The notes under the pieces were generated by a model. It searched no databases. It was not told where the DNA came from and saw only the letters and a program-made list of their open reading frames with translations. Position numbers and translations under genes: made by a program. This document shows, piece by piece, positions 48,315 to 60,418 of a DNA stretch of 64,000 nucleotides (within the stretch, counting starts at the first letter, position 1; every line of letters begins with the position of its first letter). Source of the DNA: Persea americana (taxonomy: Eukaryota; Streptophyta; Magnoliopsida; Laurales; Lauraceae); NCBI GenBank assembly GCA_029852735.1, contig CM056820.1, positions 29,943,463 to 30,007,462 on the forward strand, in the 5' to 3' direction.

Positions 48315-51300
48315 TCAATCATTTGTCGTAGATTCGAGGAAACCACTATTTTCCCATTGCTTGTAAAAAATGTCATGCACGATCTTCTGTCTGTAAAACC
48401 ACATGTCGCCCTGTGTGAACTGCATGGGTCGACCAAGTACTAGATGCTCCGCGTATGCCATCACAAAAACTCCACAATCATCCCTGTACAAATTTTCGCA
48501 TGTAAGAACATGCATCCTATCATCCAATAATACAAACATCTAACATTTGCATCTTAAACTCACTTATTATCTTACTTAGGACATGCATGAGGTATAGTTG
48601 GCCAGTGTGCAGGATCGTCCCAACCAAGTTGGGAGAAACAACCGTTAATGAATAAAACATGTACACATGATCTTACAAATGTCAATGCACAAAGAATTGA
48701 TACTCTAAAATATATAACACATATATTTAAGTGGAGATACACTTACGAAATAACGAGTATATTCCCAGTCAGCATCATTATCCAAACTGTTATAAAACTC
48801 TCATTTTTCTCATTTTGGATATCCAACTAGGAGGAAAAAATGTGATTGATGCCAAATTGGAAAAAACAGCACTTGATATTCAATATACTCTCTAAGTCCC
48901 TCTTTCCCAAATGCAATACAATAATAATATGTCAAATTATTCTGCTCCCAATGCTGCATGGTAAAGAAATAAAATGTAACTATGATAGAAATCATAATAC
49001 TATAAGTCATCAATGATAAAAAATTTCCATACCGCCAGTAAAGATGGAAAGAAATGTGCTGTCGGGACCTTGGCCTCAAGAAGCTCAAACCAGAAATCCA
49101 TTATCTAATATACATGCACCATAATAAACCCATATGATACAATTTATTCATTTACATGGAAAAATAAATATTGAATACAAGATTACTATCCATAATTGCG
49201 ACATACATTGGTATCGATCCAATATTTACGCAGGCACTGACGCAGACTCTCAGCAGAAACCCTTGAACAAATTTGATCTAATTATGCTACCCTGCATATA
49301 TAAGATCATTATATACTTGTATTGCCCAAACCAATAATGCAATCTTAAACAAATACATTATACATGCATACTTTCTATAATAACCGTTCTAAAACTTATC
49401 TAAGATCATATCTTCTTCTGGTGTAAGAGAATATTGTAGGTTGGACTGTGGGCATTTGCTTCTTGAACCCAAGACATATGGAGAGAGCCTTGGAGGAATA
49501 ATCATTTTCCTAGGATTACCTTTCACTCGGCCAACCATTGAAGATATGTCCTATGTTGGACTGGGACGACGATTGGAGGTGGACGGGGTGTGAGACTTAG
49601 GATTACGAAAGGGATTGCTTGGGGTTTTGGACTCCGAATCACATATGGATCAAGTAAGGGTGTGGAGCTCAAGGGTACGAAGGGGGTTAGTTGTGTTGCT
49701 GGAATTGGAATCACATATGGAGAAGGCTCAGGTGTGGAGCTAGAGGGTACGAACGGGAGTGGTTGTGGTGTTGGACTTTGAACCACATATGGAGAAGTTT
49801 GGGGTCTAGCGCTTGGGGTTTCGAATGGGGGTGAATGGGGTGCGTTCATTGGGTTTGCGAATGGAGAAGGTTGGGGTGTGTGGACATCAGGTGGCACTTG
49901 TCCCATTTCTTCCTCTTGATTTTCTTGTTGCACAGCATAGATATCTCACAATAATATTATATTCAACAACAGAGTTAAACAACCAATGGAATTCAATACA
50001 GTTGTAGTATACAATGAAAGAATTGTTAATATATCAAAACTAACCTTATTGAAATTATCATATGACCTGCTATTAATACATTCCTCCAAGTTGAAATTTT
50101 CAAATCCGGCAGAGCATGCAGCCGAGAATTTCACACATTGGTGTTGAATTGTTTGCATAATTTTATATAAGAACCATGAATCATATTTCTCATCCACACT
50201 ATCTCCGGTAGCCACAAAATGTTTGAGGAAGATATCCATCTAACGATAGAATATGTCAAGATTAGTAACATGTTCTTTAAGAAAAAAACAAAAAAGTAAC
50301 GTATCAATAACATTAATTTATTGCATAACTCACCTTTTTAGCTAATGTTGCAACTACAATTACCTGTTGGACTGCATGTTCATATTGTGCATCTCTCCTT
50401 CCATGAGCTGGCCACCCGACACGCAGTCTAGTGATATGGTGGTACCAACCAAAGTACTCGTCAGAATGTCAACTGACCAAGTCATCGTATTCTCCATCGA
50501 TGACTAATGACACTCTATTTTCCCATGCTTGTACTTGTTGTTGCAGCTTAACTCTACAATCAATTGTAACATTTGAGCCTTTTTCATCTCTCCAAGGAGT
50601 TGGATGGAGTGGTGGAGGTAGAATTTGTCTCCAGCTAAATTATTTCATTACACGATCCACATTGTGCGGTTCAACAATTGAGTAAAAAAGCATTTCAGTG
50701 CATGCTGTAAAAAGACAACTTTCTGCTTCTGACACGTGTTCCATCAACTCTTCAGCATCTTGGAGGTAAGGCTGCCACTCAAATTGGACCCATTTTTTCA
50801 TTATTCCATATATGGAGAGAAAAAATGGATAAGAACACAGAGATAACTAAAAGAGCTTACCTCAAAAATGGAAAAGAACACAGAGATAACTAAAAGAACT
50901 TACCTGATCAATGCCTTGATGATCAAGTTGTTGACGAGTTTCTTCAACCTAGTCAACCAAAAGCGATTTTTCAATCTATTTTCCTACATTTTAAAGAGTG
51001 GGAACTCAAATTTGATAGAATCCATTTTTTGTTTGATTGGACATCCAATTTTCATTCGGGAATATGCCCATATTTGTCGAAATATAATTACTTCATAAAC
51101 TTGAATTTTCAATATTTATTGTAACAAGCAATATACGTGGTAGTTATTATTTACCTGAAGAAGTTGGAGGGTCCCACATATTGTTCATATCCCATCCTTC
51201 ACTCAGGTGGCTTTGGACAGTGTTCTGTATCAATTTGCGAGGCAAGCGGGAGCCCATGCATACACTTGGAAGGTTTCAAATAATTCAAGAAGGTAGGCAG

Positions 51301-51893
51301 GCCCCCTTGACCCCGACGTAAACCCACAAATTTGAGTTGAAACAAGGCAAAAGAGATATGCCCTAGTATACCTATTGATATCCTCTTCAAACACATTCTT
51401 TGGGGGCCTCAATGAAGTTTTTATGAAACCATGTCAGTTTGAGCTGTTCACCCTCGATGTCTATTGGTTTAGGCACCTTTCCCAACAGTGAATTGCATAC
51501 TTCCTCAACGATGGGTTTCTCCATGTATGTACGGCCTATAACTGGTGGACCATCAATAGGTAGGCCGTAAATATATGCCACATCTTCAAGTGTAATAGTG
51601 GCCTCTCCAGACAAAAAGTGAAAGGTATTTGTTTCTGGCCTCCACCTTTCAATTAATGCACTTATCAGAGCATGGTCAATTCGCATGTGGCAAATCTACG
51701 CTAGATGGTGGAGGCCAGTCCTTTTCACAATGTTGCATTGCCTATCATTTAATTTCCATTATCCACTCTTAGGATTAGCGGGAATACATCGGTAAACACC
51801 GGGTTCCTTGTCGTTCCATATTGATGTCGATACGTGATTATCTTGTTCTAATAATACATATGTATCAATCGGACCGGGTTGAAATGATTCCAT
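48315..51893 (-). pseudogene. Plant mobile domain (PMD) - proline-rich - Ulp1 protease gene
   Basis: Exon A (51,893-51,155) starts MESFQPGPIDTYVLLEQDN, with PMD hallmarks IRLDHALI-like RIDHALISALIERWRPET, then FHFLSGEATITLEDVAYIYG and LPIDGPPVIG. Exon B is 50,948-50,904, exon C runs to 50,364 with FEWQPYLQ, VDRVMK and FSWRQILPPPLHPTPW blocks, and exon D is 50,239-50,045. A proline-rich repeat region (49,933-49,523) follows. Last come Ulp1-like parts: QVLFFPIWHQSHFFLLVG (catalytic-type His), FYNSLD, and DDCGVFVMAYAEHL with the Cys codon at 48,474-48,476. Stops at 51,759 and 51,696, in VMK*FSW, and a shift in a C-run near 51,405 break it. PMD proteins occur in silencing and in transposons; Ulp1 proteases remove SUMO. 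Joining of the parts in one mRNA is inferred. Confidence 0.8.
49523..49933 (-). repeat. Proline-rich repeat segment of the PMD-Ulp1 gene
   Basis: On the minus strand this 136-codon open stretch is built from a period of about 20-24 residues that alternates SPYVI or SPYVV with PFVPSSSTP-like units. It begins MQQENQEEEMGQVPPDVH and ends YLQWLAE. It lies between the PMD exons and the Ulp1-type exons and reads as a flexible linker. Confidence 0.75.
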
Positions 51894-52998
51894 CTGCCAA
51901 GAATTACTCGAATTAGGTGGAAATAACAATTTACTAAAAATAGAATGCAATTTAACAGCCAATCTAACATTCAAAATAAACAATCTAGCATTATCAACTC
52001 AGACATTAGAATAGTAGTGCCATGACAGTTATTTTCATTTACTTATAATCACAAATAGTTGGGTCTATGTTTGTTGTTATTACATTATACATAATTTCAA
52101 TGGTTGAAGCCACAATACACCATTTTTCAAAGAGTGCTCAGACAAAAAATCAATCAAGGAGCCATGCCATGGTCGTTTTTTTCTTTAGACATTGACCCCT
52201 CTGATGTGGGAGTGATAATCTGGAGATGGAATGGCACAATGAGAACTTTTGCCTTCTGACAAAGGTCGTCCTATGGCGTTTTAGCAAACTTTTGGATAAC
52301 ATATGCTATGAAGTTTACCAGGAGTTGTTTACCAATTTATTCGACTAATTTTGAATGAAGTAGCATTCAAACTACCCTGTAGTACTTGAAAAATTTTAAT
52401 CGGCTGGTATACCATTTTGTGAGTGTTCAATCTTTTAAGCCTGAAAATAAAACATGGAAAGCAACGGAGTTCTCCATGGAAAATGGTAAAATAAGCAAAC
52501 AACAACATTAGTACCAATTTTTTTGTAAGAATTTTCAATAACCAGAGAGTGGAAGAAAAATAAGATTCGTAGCAACATCAATGCAACCCCAAATAACAAT
52601 AAAACCCCAAATGCCCAGCTTTAAAACAAGCCCTAATCCAGAAAAAAGACTAAAACAAATCAAGAGATAAAAAAGGAAAATAATACTTCTTCCCCATACC
52701 TTAAACTGCTGAGTGGATATATTTTCCGCAGTAAAACTTACACAGTTGAAGATCCACGACGTTGCAGCGACTGACGAAGGAGAATGGAGTGGATGGCCGT
52801 ATTCCTGCAATACCCATAGCAAAACGACAAGAAGAAAACAGAGGAAAAACTATTGGAGGATCGCAGGACGATGAGAAGAAGAAGAACGCAGTAGAAAATC
52901 ACAATAAAAGTGGGTTTTTACCAAGTTATCTCAGACTCTGTTTCACCTACATTGAAAGGAGAATGGTGAAAAGTTAGAGAGGTATCCTAAATATGTAG
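51894..52998 (-). other. Leader and promoter region of the PMD-Ulp1 gene
   Basis: An acceptor-like TTGGCAG immediately precedes the first ATG on the minus strand, suggesting a leader intron. The probable leader exon lies around 52,700-52,850, next to the right inverted repeat, where no other gene is seen. This would place the promoter in or near the terminal repeat, as is usual for MULE genes. Confidence 0.45.
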
Positions 52999-53070
52999 GA
53001 TATCGAACGGTGTGATATCCCAAAGTCCCAGGATATCTAATCCTGCGATATCCCAATGGCCTGGGATATC
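52999..53070. promoter_or_regulatory. Subterminal cluster of GATATC palindromes, right end
   Basis: Five copies of GATATC start at 52,999, 53,014, 53,032, 53,047 and 53,065. The count equals that at the left end, and both clusters occupy the inner edge of the inverted repeat. Confidence 0.6.
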
Positions 53071-53199
53071 GCAGGATAAAGGTAAAAGTGTCCTCCTATT
53101 CGCTATTTTTGTATACGATCTTCTCTCCGGTAATTTTATTTCTTTCATCTTGTCATGGGTAATTTTGGGATTTTAGAACGTCCGTACGGTAACTTTCCC
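53065..53199 (-). repeat. Right terminal inverted repeat of the MULE
   Basis: The reverse complement of about 135 bp matches the left terminus from GGGAAAGTTACCGTACGGAC inward to CCTGCGATATC. Differences are mainly single substitutions. Confidence 0.9.
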
Positions 53200-53357
53200 T
53201 AGTTTTAAGATTTAATTTGACGCATTACGTATTAGTTAGGTCTATAACATTTGATATAAGAACTGACTTTACCTTCGCATTTCGGGTATGAATCACGAAA
53301 ATCATACACACACGCATATATAGAGAGAAAGAGACAAACACAACTCATCAAGTTGAG

Positions 53358-55150
53358 TTGCATCAAGTTGGAGGTGACTGCATAGAAGGGGGTTATTCCA
53401 GACCTACTCTAGTAACTGATGGGAAAACTATTTCCAAACCTAAGGCACACTGGACCCAAGGTGAGAAACATATTGTGAATCATAACAACAAAGCAATTAA
53501 TGCTATCTACAATGGTGTAACTACCTCTGGATTTCGCAGAATTTCCACTTGTACCTTTACGAAGGCAGCTTGAGACATCCTTCAGATTGTGCATGAGGGC
53601 ACAAAAACTGTGAAGCATACCAAAATACAGAATTTAACATCTGCCTTTAAAAACCTTACGTATAAAGGAAACATAAACTTTTGATGAATTCTACGCGAAA
53701 CTAAGTGACATTGTCAACTCTAGTTTCAATTTGGGCGAGCCGATCTCTAAGAATAAAACTGTTAAGAAAATTCTTCGGTCTCTACTCGAGAGGCTTCATG
53801 CCAAGGTTGTCGCTATTGAAGAACATACAAATTTGAATACCCTTAGGGTTGAAGAATTGGTTGGCAACTTGCAAATATTATTAGAGGCTAACCATTATTC
53901 AACCAAGAAGTTGAAAGGAATTGCCCTTATATCCTCTAAGTCTGTGAAGGGATGTTCCGATGATGAATCTAATTGCAATTCGAATGATGCCGATTTTGAA
54001 GCCCTTTTAGTGAAAAAACTTAAAAGATTTTTGAAAAATAGAAAGGGAAGTCTGAAAAAGGATTTTCAAAAGAACAAGGCACCCAACAAATCCAAATTTG
54101 TGGCTAAGTCCAATAAAAATTCTATCAAAGGTTCCTCCAAGCCTATCCAATGCTTTGAATGTCAAGGCTACGGTCATACTGCTTCTAAGTGTGCCAATCG
54201 AAAAGAGAAAATAAAGGAAAAGGCTTTGAATGTCTCCCTGGATGACAATTCAAAGGAAAAAAGTAGTGAGTTTGAGCCTCCTACTCATGAGCCTGATTCT
54301 GGTAAAATAATTACTTTCATGGCTAGAACCAACCCCTCTTCTGTGCAGGGCTCATCTGACAGGGATTTCAAGTCAGATGAGGATTTAACTCTTCATGAGT
54401 TTTCTGATGATGAATAGGATCTACAAGCTATATACAGGAAACTACTAAAAGATTCCATGTGTTTGTCTCATATCAACGACAATATGTCTCACAAGCTGAA
54501 AATAATGGAATCTCAAAACTCTTCTCTAACAACACAATTGGAAGACTCACGTGATAAGGTAAGTCAATTGGAAGATTAGCGTTCAATTTTGTCTAACAAT
54601 TTGATTGATGCAGGGAAGAAGAACGTGTTGCGGACTGACTAAGTTGAGAACGCTGCAAAGGACTTGGATGCTTTGCGAAAGGAATTGAGCACTTGCAAAG
54701 CTAAAAAGGATGTTCTTGTTGGCAACTTAATTATGGTTCACACTGAGCTAGAATCGGCCAAAGCTACAATAAAGAGAATGAATGCGGGGTCTATGAAGCT
54801 TGACAAAATTCTTAAAAGCAAAAGGAACGACTCTTCTAAAACTGGCATTTGCTACATACACGGAGCTTCAACATCTAAGGACAAAGATAAATCTATTTTT
54901 GTCTAAAGACCTACTATGTTCTTCGTGGCAACCACAATTCATAATGCTACACCCATGAAATATGTGCAAGCAAAGTATAAGCATGTACCACACAATAAAT
55001 TTGTCCCCACCTATGACTTTTGTGGGATTAAAGGGTATATCAGACCACATTGTAACATATGAGAAATCAGTGGAGGAAGAAGTGTTATTCTCTTCAACAG
55101 GTCAAAACAAAATTTGTTTGGGTTCGTAATCTGACCTGCATTGTAATGTT
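53358..55150 (+). pseudogene. Copia gag fragment
   Basis: A decayed gag runs through several frames. Early parts match the UBN2-type gag core (DILQIVHEGTKTVK, then DEFYAKLSDIVNSSFNLGE). The longest frame (53,731-54,417) carries SLLERLHAKVVAIEEH and a CCHC knuckle CFECQGYGHTASKC. Further on are coiled-coil-like segments (about 54,418-54,890) and a second knuckle-like motif, YDFCGIKGYIRPHC, near 55,020. Stops, for example TGA where Trp is expected before DILQ, show decay. No LTR or pol is attached; homology ends just before the PUB-intron copy at 55,217. The layout with a long coiled-coil tail resembles Copia lineages with extended gag. Confidence 0.8.
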
Positions 55151-55216
55151 TTCCATAATGCACTCACAAATCCTATTGAGCCTGCTAGGTTTAATTCCCC
55201 CCGTAAGTCCTTAGGT

Positions 55217-58200
55217 TTAGTTGTTGGGTAAGTACAATGGGCACAAACATTTACACAATCAATTAGAGGGTGTAAGACACCGACCCCTAACCTTTGTGAT
55301 TAGTGCTGATTAAGATGTGGTTTAGCCCTCTAAGTTGGATAAGTTTGTGAGTTAGAATAGATTTTCATTAGTTTTGGGGAGTTTTGAGAACCATTGAACC
55401 TAGCTTGATACCCGTAGGATCCTATGTATTATACGTGGTCAACATGGGGAGGTTATTCGTGATTTTAGAAAATTTTCATTTTTGCTTCATCTTATTGATC
55501 TCATCCTTCCCTACAACTTTCGTGTTCACCCCATGCCTATTCGAAGCTTCGAAAACCAGTTTTTCCACCCTTGGGTAAAAAATAATCTTTTCACATTGAA
55601 TCTTATCCTAAATTTTGAGATCCCAGAACCATGTCAAATTTATACTTTTTGAAAACTAGATTTTATGAAGATCAATTTTCTCTTCTTTGTCGATCGGAAC
55701 CTGGGCCTAGAAACCCATATTTTAATCCCTCCAACTTTAAGTGGTGGTGGGGCCCACACCCACCAATTATAAAAACACCAGCTCTCTTCTCCTTTCTCTC
55801 ATTTTCATTCCAGTTGGAAGAGGGAGGAGTTCCAACTCCTTTGGGGTTTGTTTTCCCTTTTTCTTCTTCTTCTTGCTTTCTCTCCCCAAATCCATTTCCA
55901 AGCTTGCCAAAAAGGGAGATTTGAGCTCATCTTCTTCTTCTGCGTCTCTCTAGCCCTCCATGGATTACACTGTTTTTGTGCCAATCCGAGCCGGGCATCC
56001 CCTCTCCTCACCAATATCTTCTCAATCAATGGTCCTAGAGGTAAGGACTTCCTTCCATCTTCTCATATAGGCAATAACAGCCCCTAAGGATCTATTTTCC
56101 AACCTTGCTTGAGCCAATTCCAAGTCTTCCATTGTCTTTCAATTTCTAGAGTTCTAAGATGGGCATTTTGGGGGGTTTTGTATTAGGTGATTTCTCTTGG
56201 AATTGGATGGATTAGAGGCTTATTTGGAAGCTTTGGAGACCAAAATAAGTGACTGAAATGTGATTGTTTTGAGCATGCCAACATTTATGATTTTTTTCAA
56301 TTTTATTGCTATATTTATATTGATTTCATGTCTATTCTCATCTTGAGTTCTTGATGCACTTTAATTAGCTTTTGGAAATGAATGTCTGTTGGTTTTTCTC
56401 AGTCAATTGAGTGTTCTCTAAATTTCCAGATTTTGGCTTCATGTCTAAGTGTGTTTTGGTTATAAATGGGTTGTTATGTATGGATTGATTTAGTAATTGA
56501 TTGCATGTGGGAATGGATGTGCATTTTGGAGGATGAAATGTGGTTTAGAAGGACATTTGAGGCATAAATTTATGCAGAAAATTTTGTTTGAAAGGGGACA
56601 AAGGATTGGAAGAAAATGACCAAAGAAAAGGGAAGAGAACCCAGGCAGAATGCTGCCTGGCGAGCAGAGCCATCAGCTTTGATTGCTCGAGCGAGCAGGG
56701 CCTCTGGGAGCCCTGCCCAGTCTAGTGAGTAAGCTCGCTCGAGCGAACCCACTTGCAGTCCAGACCTTATGTACGATACCTGAAAGGGGTTTTATCATTG
56801 AAAGGTGTGTCATTTTGGTTCCTAACCCCCACATATGGACTGTGAATGGATATAAGGAGCAAGAAACGGGAGAAAGGATGCACCCATGCGGGAATCCAAC
56901 CCAAAAACATGCTAAAACTCCGTTAATTTGGGTAGCGTGCATTAGATCTTGGAATGCCGCCAAACTTCGGGAGCACCAAATAATACAATAATCCGGCATT
57001 TGGGGTTTATATACAATAATCCGGCATTTGGGGTTTACATGCACATTATGCCAAATGTTGCAATCTCAACATGTTCATGTGACGTGCATTTGGAAATTGA
57101 CCGTTGAGCTTGGATTCGCCCGAAAGTACTATTTTACTTTCATTATTCAGTTTTGTTTGTCCAGACTTCGTTTTTATGCTCGTTCGACTCATGGCCTGTA
57201 CGGTTTGCCCATTTTGGCTATTTATCACCTGGTTTTACTTGTTTTACTAAAAACGATAAGTTTTGTCTTTAGTTTGTTTTGACTAAAAGTGATCAGTTTT
57301 GATATTTCGCTTGTTCCAGGGAGCCTCTGTGTGTACCTTGGGAGGACTGCTCTTTACGTTCAAGTATGTGTATATTTGACTTAGCTTGTTTTAGTAGTTC
57401 CTCACCATATTATGTATTAGTTTCCCTTTTGATTTGTGAGTCAGCACCACTCAACTTGGGCCACCTTGTTGACTTGATATACCGGCTTGGGGCCCTAATC
57501 TATCTCTTAGCCAAATGCAGCTTGGGTTTCCTTAGTGTGTTATTTGCCCGGTTCTGCCGCCGGTGCTTAGTGTAATGGTCGGTTATACTGGTCTATTATA
57601 TTATATGCTTAGTGTGCTCCTGTAACCTCGTGTGCCGGAGAATATGTATACGTTTAGTGTGCTCCTATCACTTTAGTGATGGAGAATTTAGCTTTGTGTA
57701 GTTGTCAATTTGTCCGTTCGCTTTGCTATCAGCTTGATTACGTTTTCTCACTCATTTTATTACCCAATTTGTATCACGCTATGTTAGTCCAATTTACACT
57801 TGATTCTACCAACAACTTTTAGTCTGATATCGCTTCATGCTTTATACGTTCACATCATTGCTCATAGCCTTTATTTAAATACCTATTTTTGTCAGATTAT
57901 CCCCTTTTTTACATGTATTAGATACATGTAACTTTTAATTAAATAACATGATTTCATCATTGGTTTATTAATCAACATTTTGCAATCATATTTATTATCC
58001 ATCTCATCACCTACCAATTCGTCGTGTTCGACCCTCTATAGGTAGCAAGTCTTTCGTCCTGAGCTGGAGTGCGTGTACGTGGCGGTAGAGCCATGAGTTT
58101 TGCAGGTTCGTAGTACCGACGATGTCATTTAGACGTCATGCTTGGTAAAAGAGTTACGTCTCACATTTGGGGTAGTGTGTATTTATTTTATTACATTTGT

Positions 58201-59206
58201 ATGGCTTTTATTAGCCTCTTCTTTTGAGATTGTAATTAATGCACTTTTATAATTTGTAACTTGAACATATGTGGGAAATGAATCATACTGTCACTCTGTA
58301 CTTTATTGTTATGGTTTATCCAGTCGGAATATGGGCCTTGATATAATAGTTTTATACTAGGGATTGAGTGTGACATGAAATCCGGTGGCCACAAGTTCCA
58401 AGTCACAACACCATGTGAGCTTTAGCAAAAAATATGCATGTTGTGCTGGAATTTTGACATCCTCACACATGCACATCCTGGAGAAATAAAAATTTTACTT
58501 AATCCCAAATCACGCTCCCTAAGATCGGACTGTTGCACAAGTCCGGTTTCGGGGCGTGACAAAGGGCCTAGACAATGATAGTCAAATTTCAATTAGCTAG
58601 TTCATACAGGGTGAGGTGGGTAGGAAGATATGTCTATTTCTTGTTCCACTTTATTATCCTAAAGCAAAATCATTTGAAATTTTTTTTTTCAATGTTTTCA
58701 TCTAGTTCTCTACCATTAATTTTAAAACAAATATCTCTTTAATATTTAAATTACTTGTTCCATTTCTCCCTCCTTTGTAAAACCATTTCTAGTTTTCTAA
58801 ATATTTTTCCAGCATTGTACATGGATTTTTGTTGGGAGAAAGATCTAAATGCAAAGTTTAGGTTTCTTTGTTCCCTCACTATGCATTTCCGCTCGAGTTT
58901 CCACATGTACTCAGTATGCCTTTTTGGCTCCTAAAGGCATTGTTGTGCCCTATGAATTGTGTGTGTTGTTTGTGTGTGTGTGTTAATCGGTAACAAATTA
59001 TTTCGTTGATAAAAACCAAAACAACAAAGGTGTCCATCAAAAGAAAGGGCTACAAAGGCATAAAAGCATTATACCATCAATAGTGAACAGAATTTTAGTT
59101 CTTGATTATATTTCAAGAATGTAATCAAGCTCTTGTTGTTTTTCAGGCACAAGGAAATGATGTTACCTATAAAAATAATTTCATTGCTCGAGAATATCAT
59201 TATCAA
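55217..59206 (+). pseudogene. Partial copy of PUB intron 4 and start of exon 5, split by an insertion
   Basis: Bases 55,217-55,270 and 58,562-59,206 together match PUB 16,604-17,282, including the intron acceptor TTTTTCAG and the codons for KEMML at the start of exon 5. Divergence is about one base in ten by eye. The match breaks off after about 60 bases of the exon, so no protein can be made. The intervening 3.3 kb is a later insertion. Confidence 0.88.
55271..58561. mobile_element. Solo-LTR-like insertion (3.3 kb) with 5-bp target duplication
   Basis: The insertion starts TGTAAGACACCGACCCC and ends GTTTCGGGGCGTGACA, so the ends follow the TG...CA rule and are imperfectly inverted. Flanks GAGGG (55,266-55,270) and AAGGG (58,562-58,566) agree at 4 of 5 bases; the intact PUB intron has GAGGG once at this site. 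There is no gag, pol, primer site or second LTR, so a solo LTR left by recombination of a long-LTR (probably Gypsy) element fits best. It has the TCGCTCGAGCGA palindrome at 56,735-56,746. Confidence 0.75.
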
Positions 59207-60418
59207 ACCTCTTTACTCATCTGATCTCTTCATCATAATTTGCAAACAATCAATGTCGAGGAAAAAATTAGAGAACAGCAGATAAAGGAGATAGGGGAAA
59301 TGCTTATCGGAGAAAGAAATCAGAAAAAAGAGATCTAGATTTAAATTTCCAGATGACCGTTGGGAAATACTGCTTCTCGTCTGAATGATGTCCAAATCTA
59401 AATTCTCAAATGCTCATCCTCATCCAAGCATTCAAAAACCCCAACAAATGCTGCTTTCGAAATACCAAGTTACTAGATATCATGAGCTAGAAATGTGATA
59501 CAGGCTTCCTTGAAATGGGAACGGCACAAAAAAACCAGATAAAAAACTAAGGAAAAAAAAGCAAAAACAAATAAAAATTGAACACTCAACAAATCGATGT
59601 AGGGAAATCTAAACATAAACCATGATGAAGAGATCAGATCTTGAATGAAACCCTATTTCAAATGCAAGTAGATACAAGTAAAAAGGTTCTCACCTTTCTT
59701 AGCTAGAGGAACTCTATTTCAGATTCTCTCTTTTCTCCATCAACACCGGTGAAGAGAGAGCAGCGGTGGCTAGCGGTGTAGAGGATCCGGCTGGAATCTC
59801 TGATTAGACAAGCAGAAGAGAGAGAGGGAAAGAGAGACCTGGGAGCGGAGAAGCCACTGTAGAGGGAAAGGGAAAGAGAGAGCAGGGAGCAGAGAAGCCA
59901 CTGCAAAGGGAGAGGGTAGGGAGAGGGAGAAAGAGAGAAAAAGGCGAGAGACTAGGGGAGAAAGAAGAAAATGGCCATGGCGGGAATGGGGATAAAGAGG
60001 GAGATGACGAAGTCATTCGAGCAAATTGAGGATAGAAGGCGATTTGGGGTGAGGGGGATGACGATGTCGTTTGGGCAGCAGCCAGGGTAAACTTGTCAAA
60101 AAACCTTATATGAACACCGAATATGGTGTTTTTATGTATCTGTGATTAATTTCGGCTAATCCAATTTTAGCAACAATTAGTTGGTAAAATTCTCTCTTTT
60201 TTTTTGCTAAGTTGGACCAGCGCAATATATTTAGCATGAGTCTGGATCCTCTGATTTGTTGAAATAAAGGGAATGCTGCACCGCCCAATCCAAGATTGTC
60301 ACGTGTTAAATGTGCCACATCAGAACAAATAAAAGAGATGGAGAGGGGCTTTTTTTCCAAATAAAATAAAACAATAAACCCTCATCTAAACAGGCGCTCT
60401 CTCACCGTTTGTCCTTGG
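59207..60418. other. Intergenic DNA with a GA-rich tandem duplication
   Basis: No conserved domain was found. A purine-rich stretch at 59,800-60,010 contains two adjacent units of about 45 bp sharing GGGAGC-GAGAAGCCACTG (59,829 and 59,873). On the minus strand it looks like a CT-rich leader, but no coding exon that follows is recognised. Confidence 0.5.

Larger units (their letters stand above)
40948..53208. mobile_element. 12.2-kb Mutator-like element (MULE) with three genes
   Basis: The element (40,957-53,199) has termini GGGAAAATTACTGTACGGAC and, on the opposite strand, GGGAAAGTTACCGTACGGAC. The inverted repeats run for about 135 bp with only scattered mismatches. Nine-base flanks TAGTAATAA (40,948-40,956) and TAGTTTTAA (53,200-53,208) match at 7 of 9 positions, fitting the 9-bp duplication made by MULEs. 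Inside are a MURA transposase (+), a plant transposon-type protein (-) and a PMD/Ulp1 gene (-). All three carry inactivating changes, so the copy is not autonomous now. Confidence 0.92.

Noticed and set aside
59703..60016. Minus-strand Ser/Pro/Leu-rich frames
   Set aside because: They come from a purine-rich low-complexity stretch with a short tandem duplication and show no domain.
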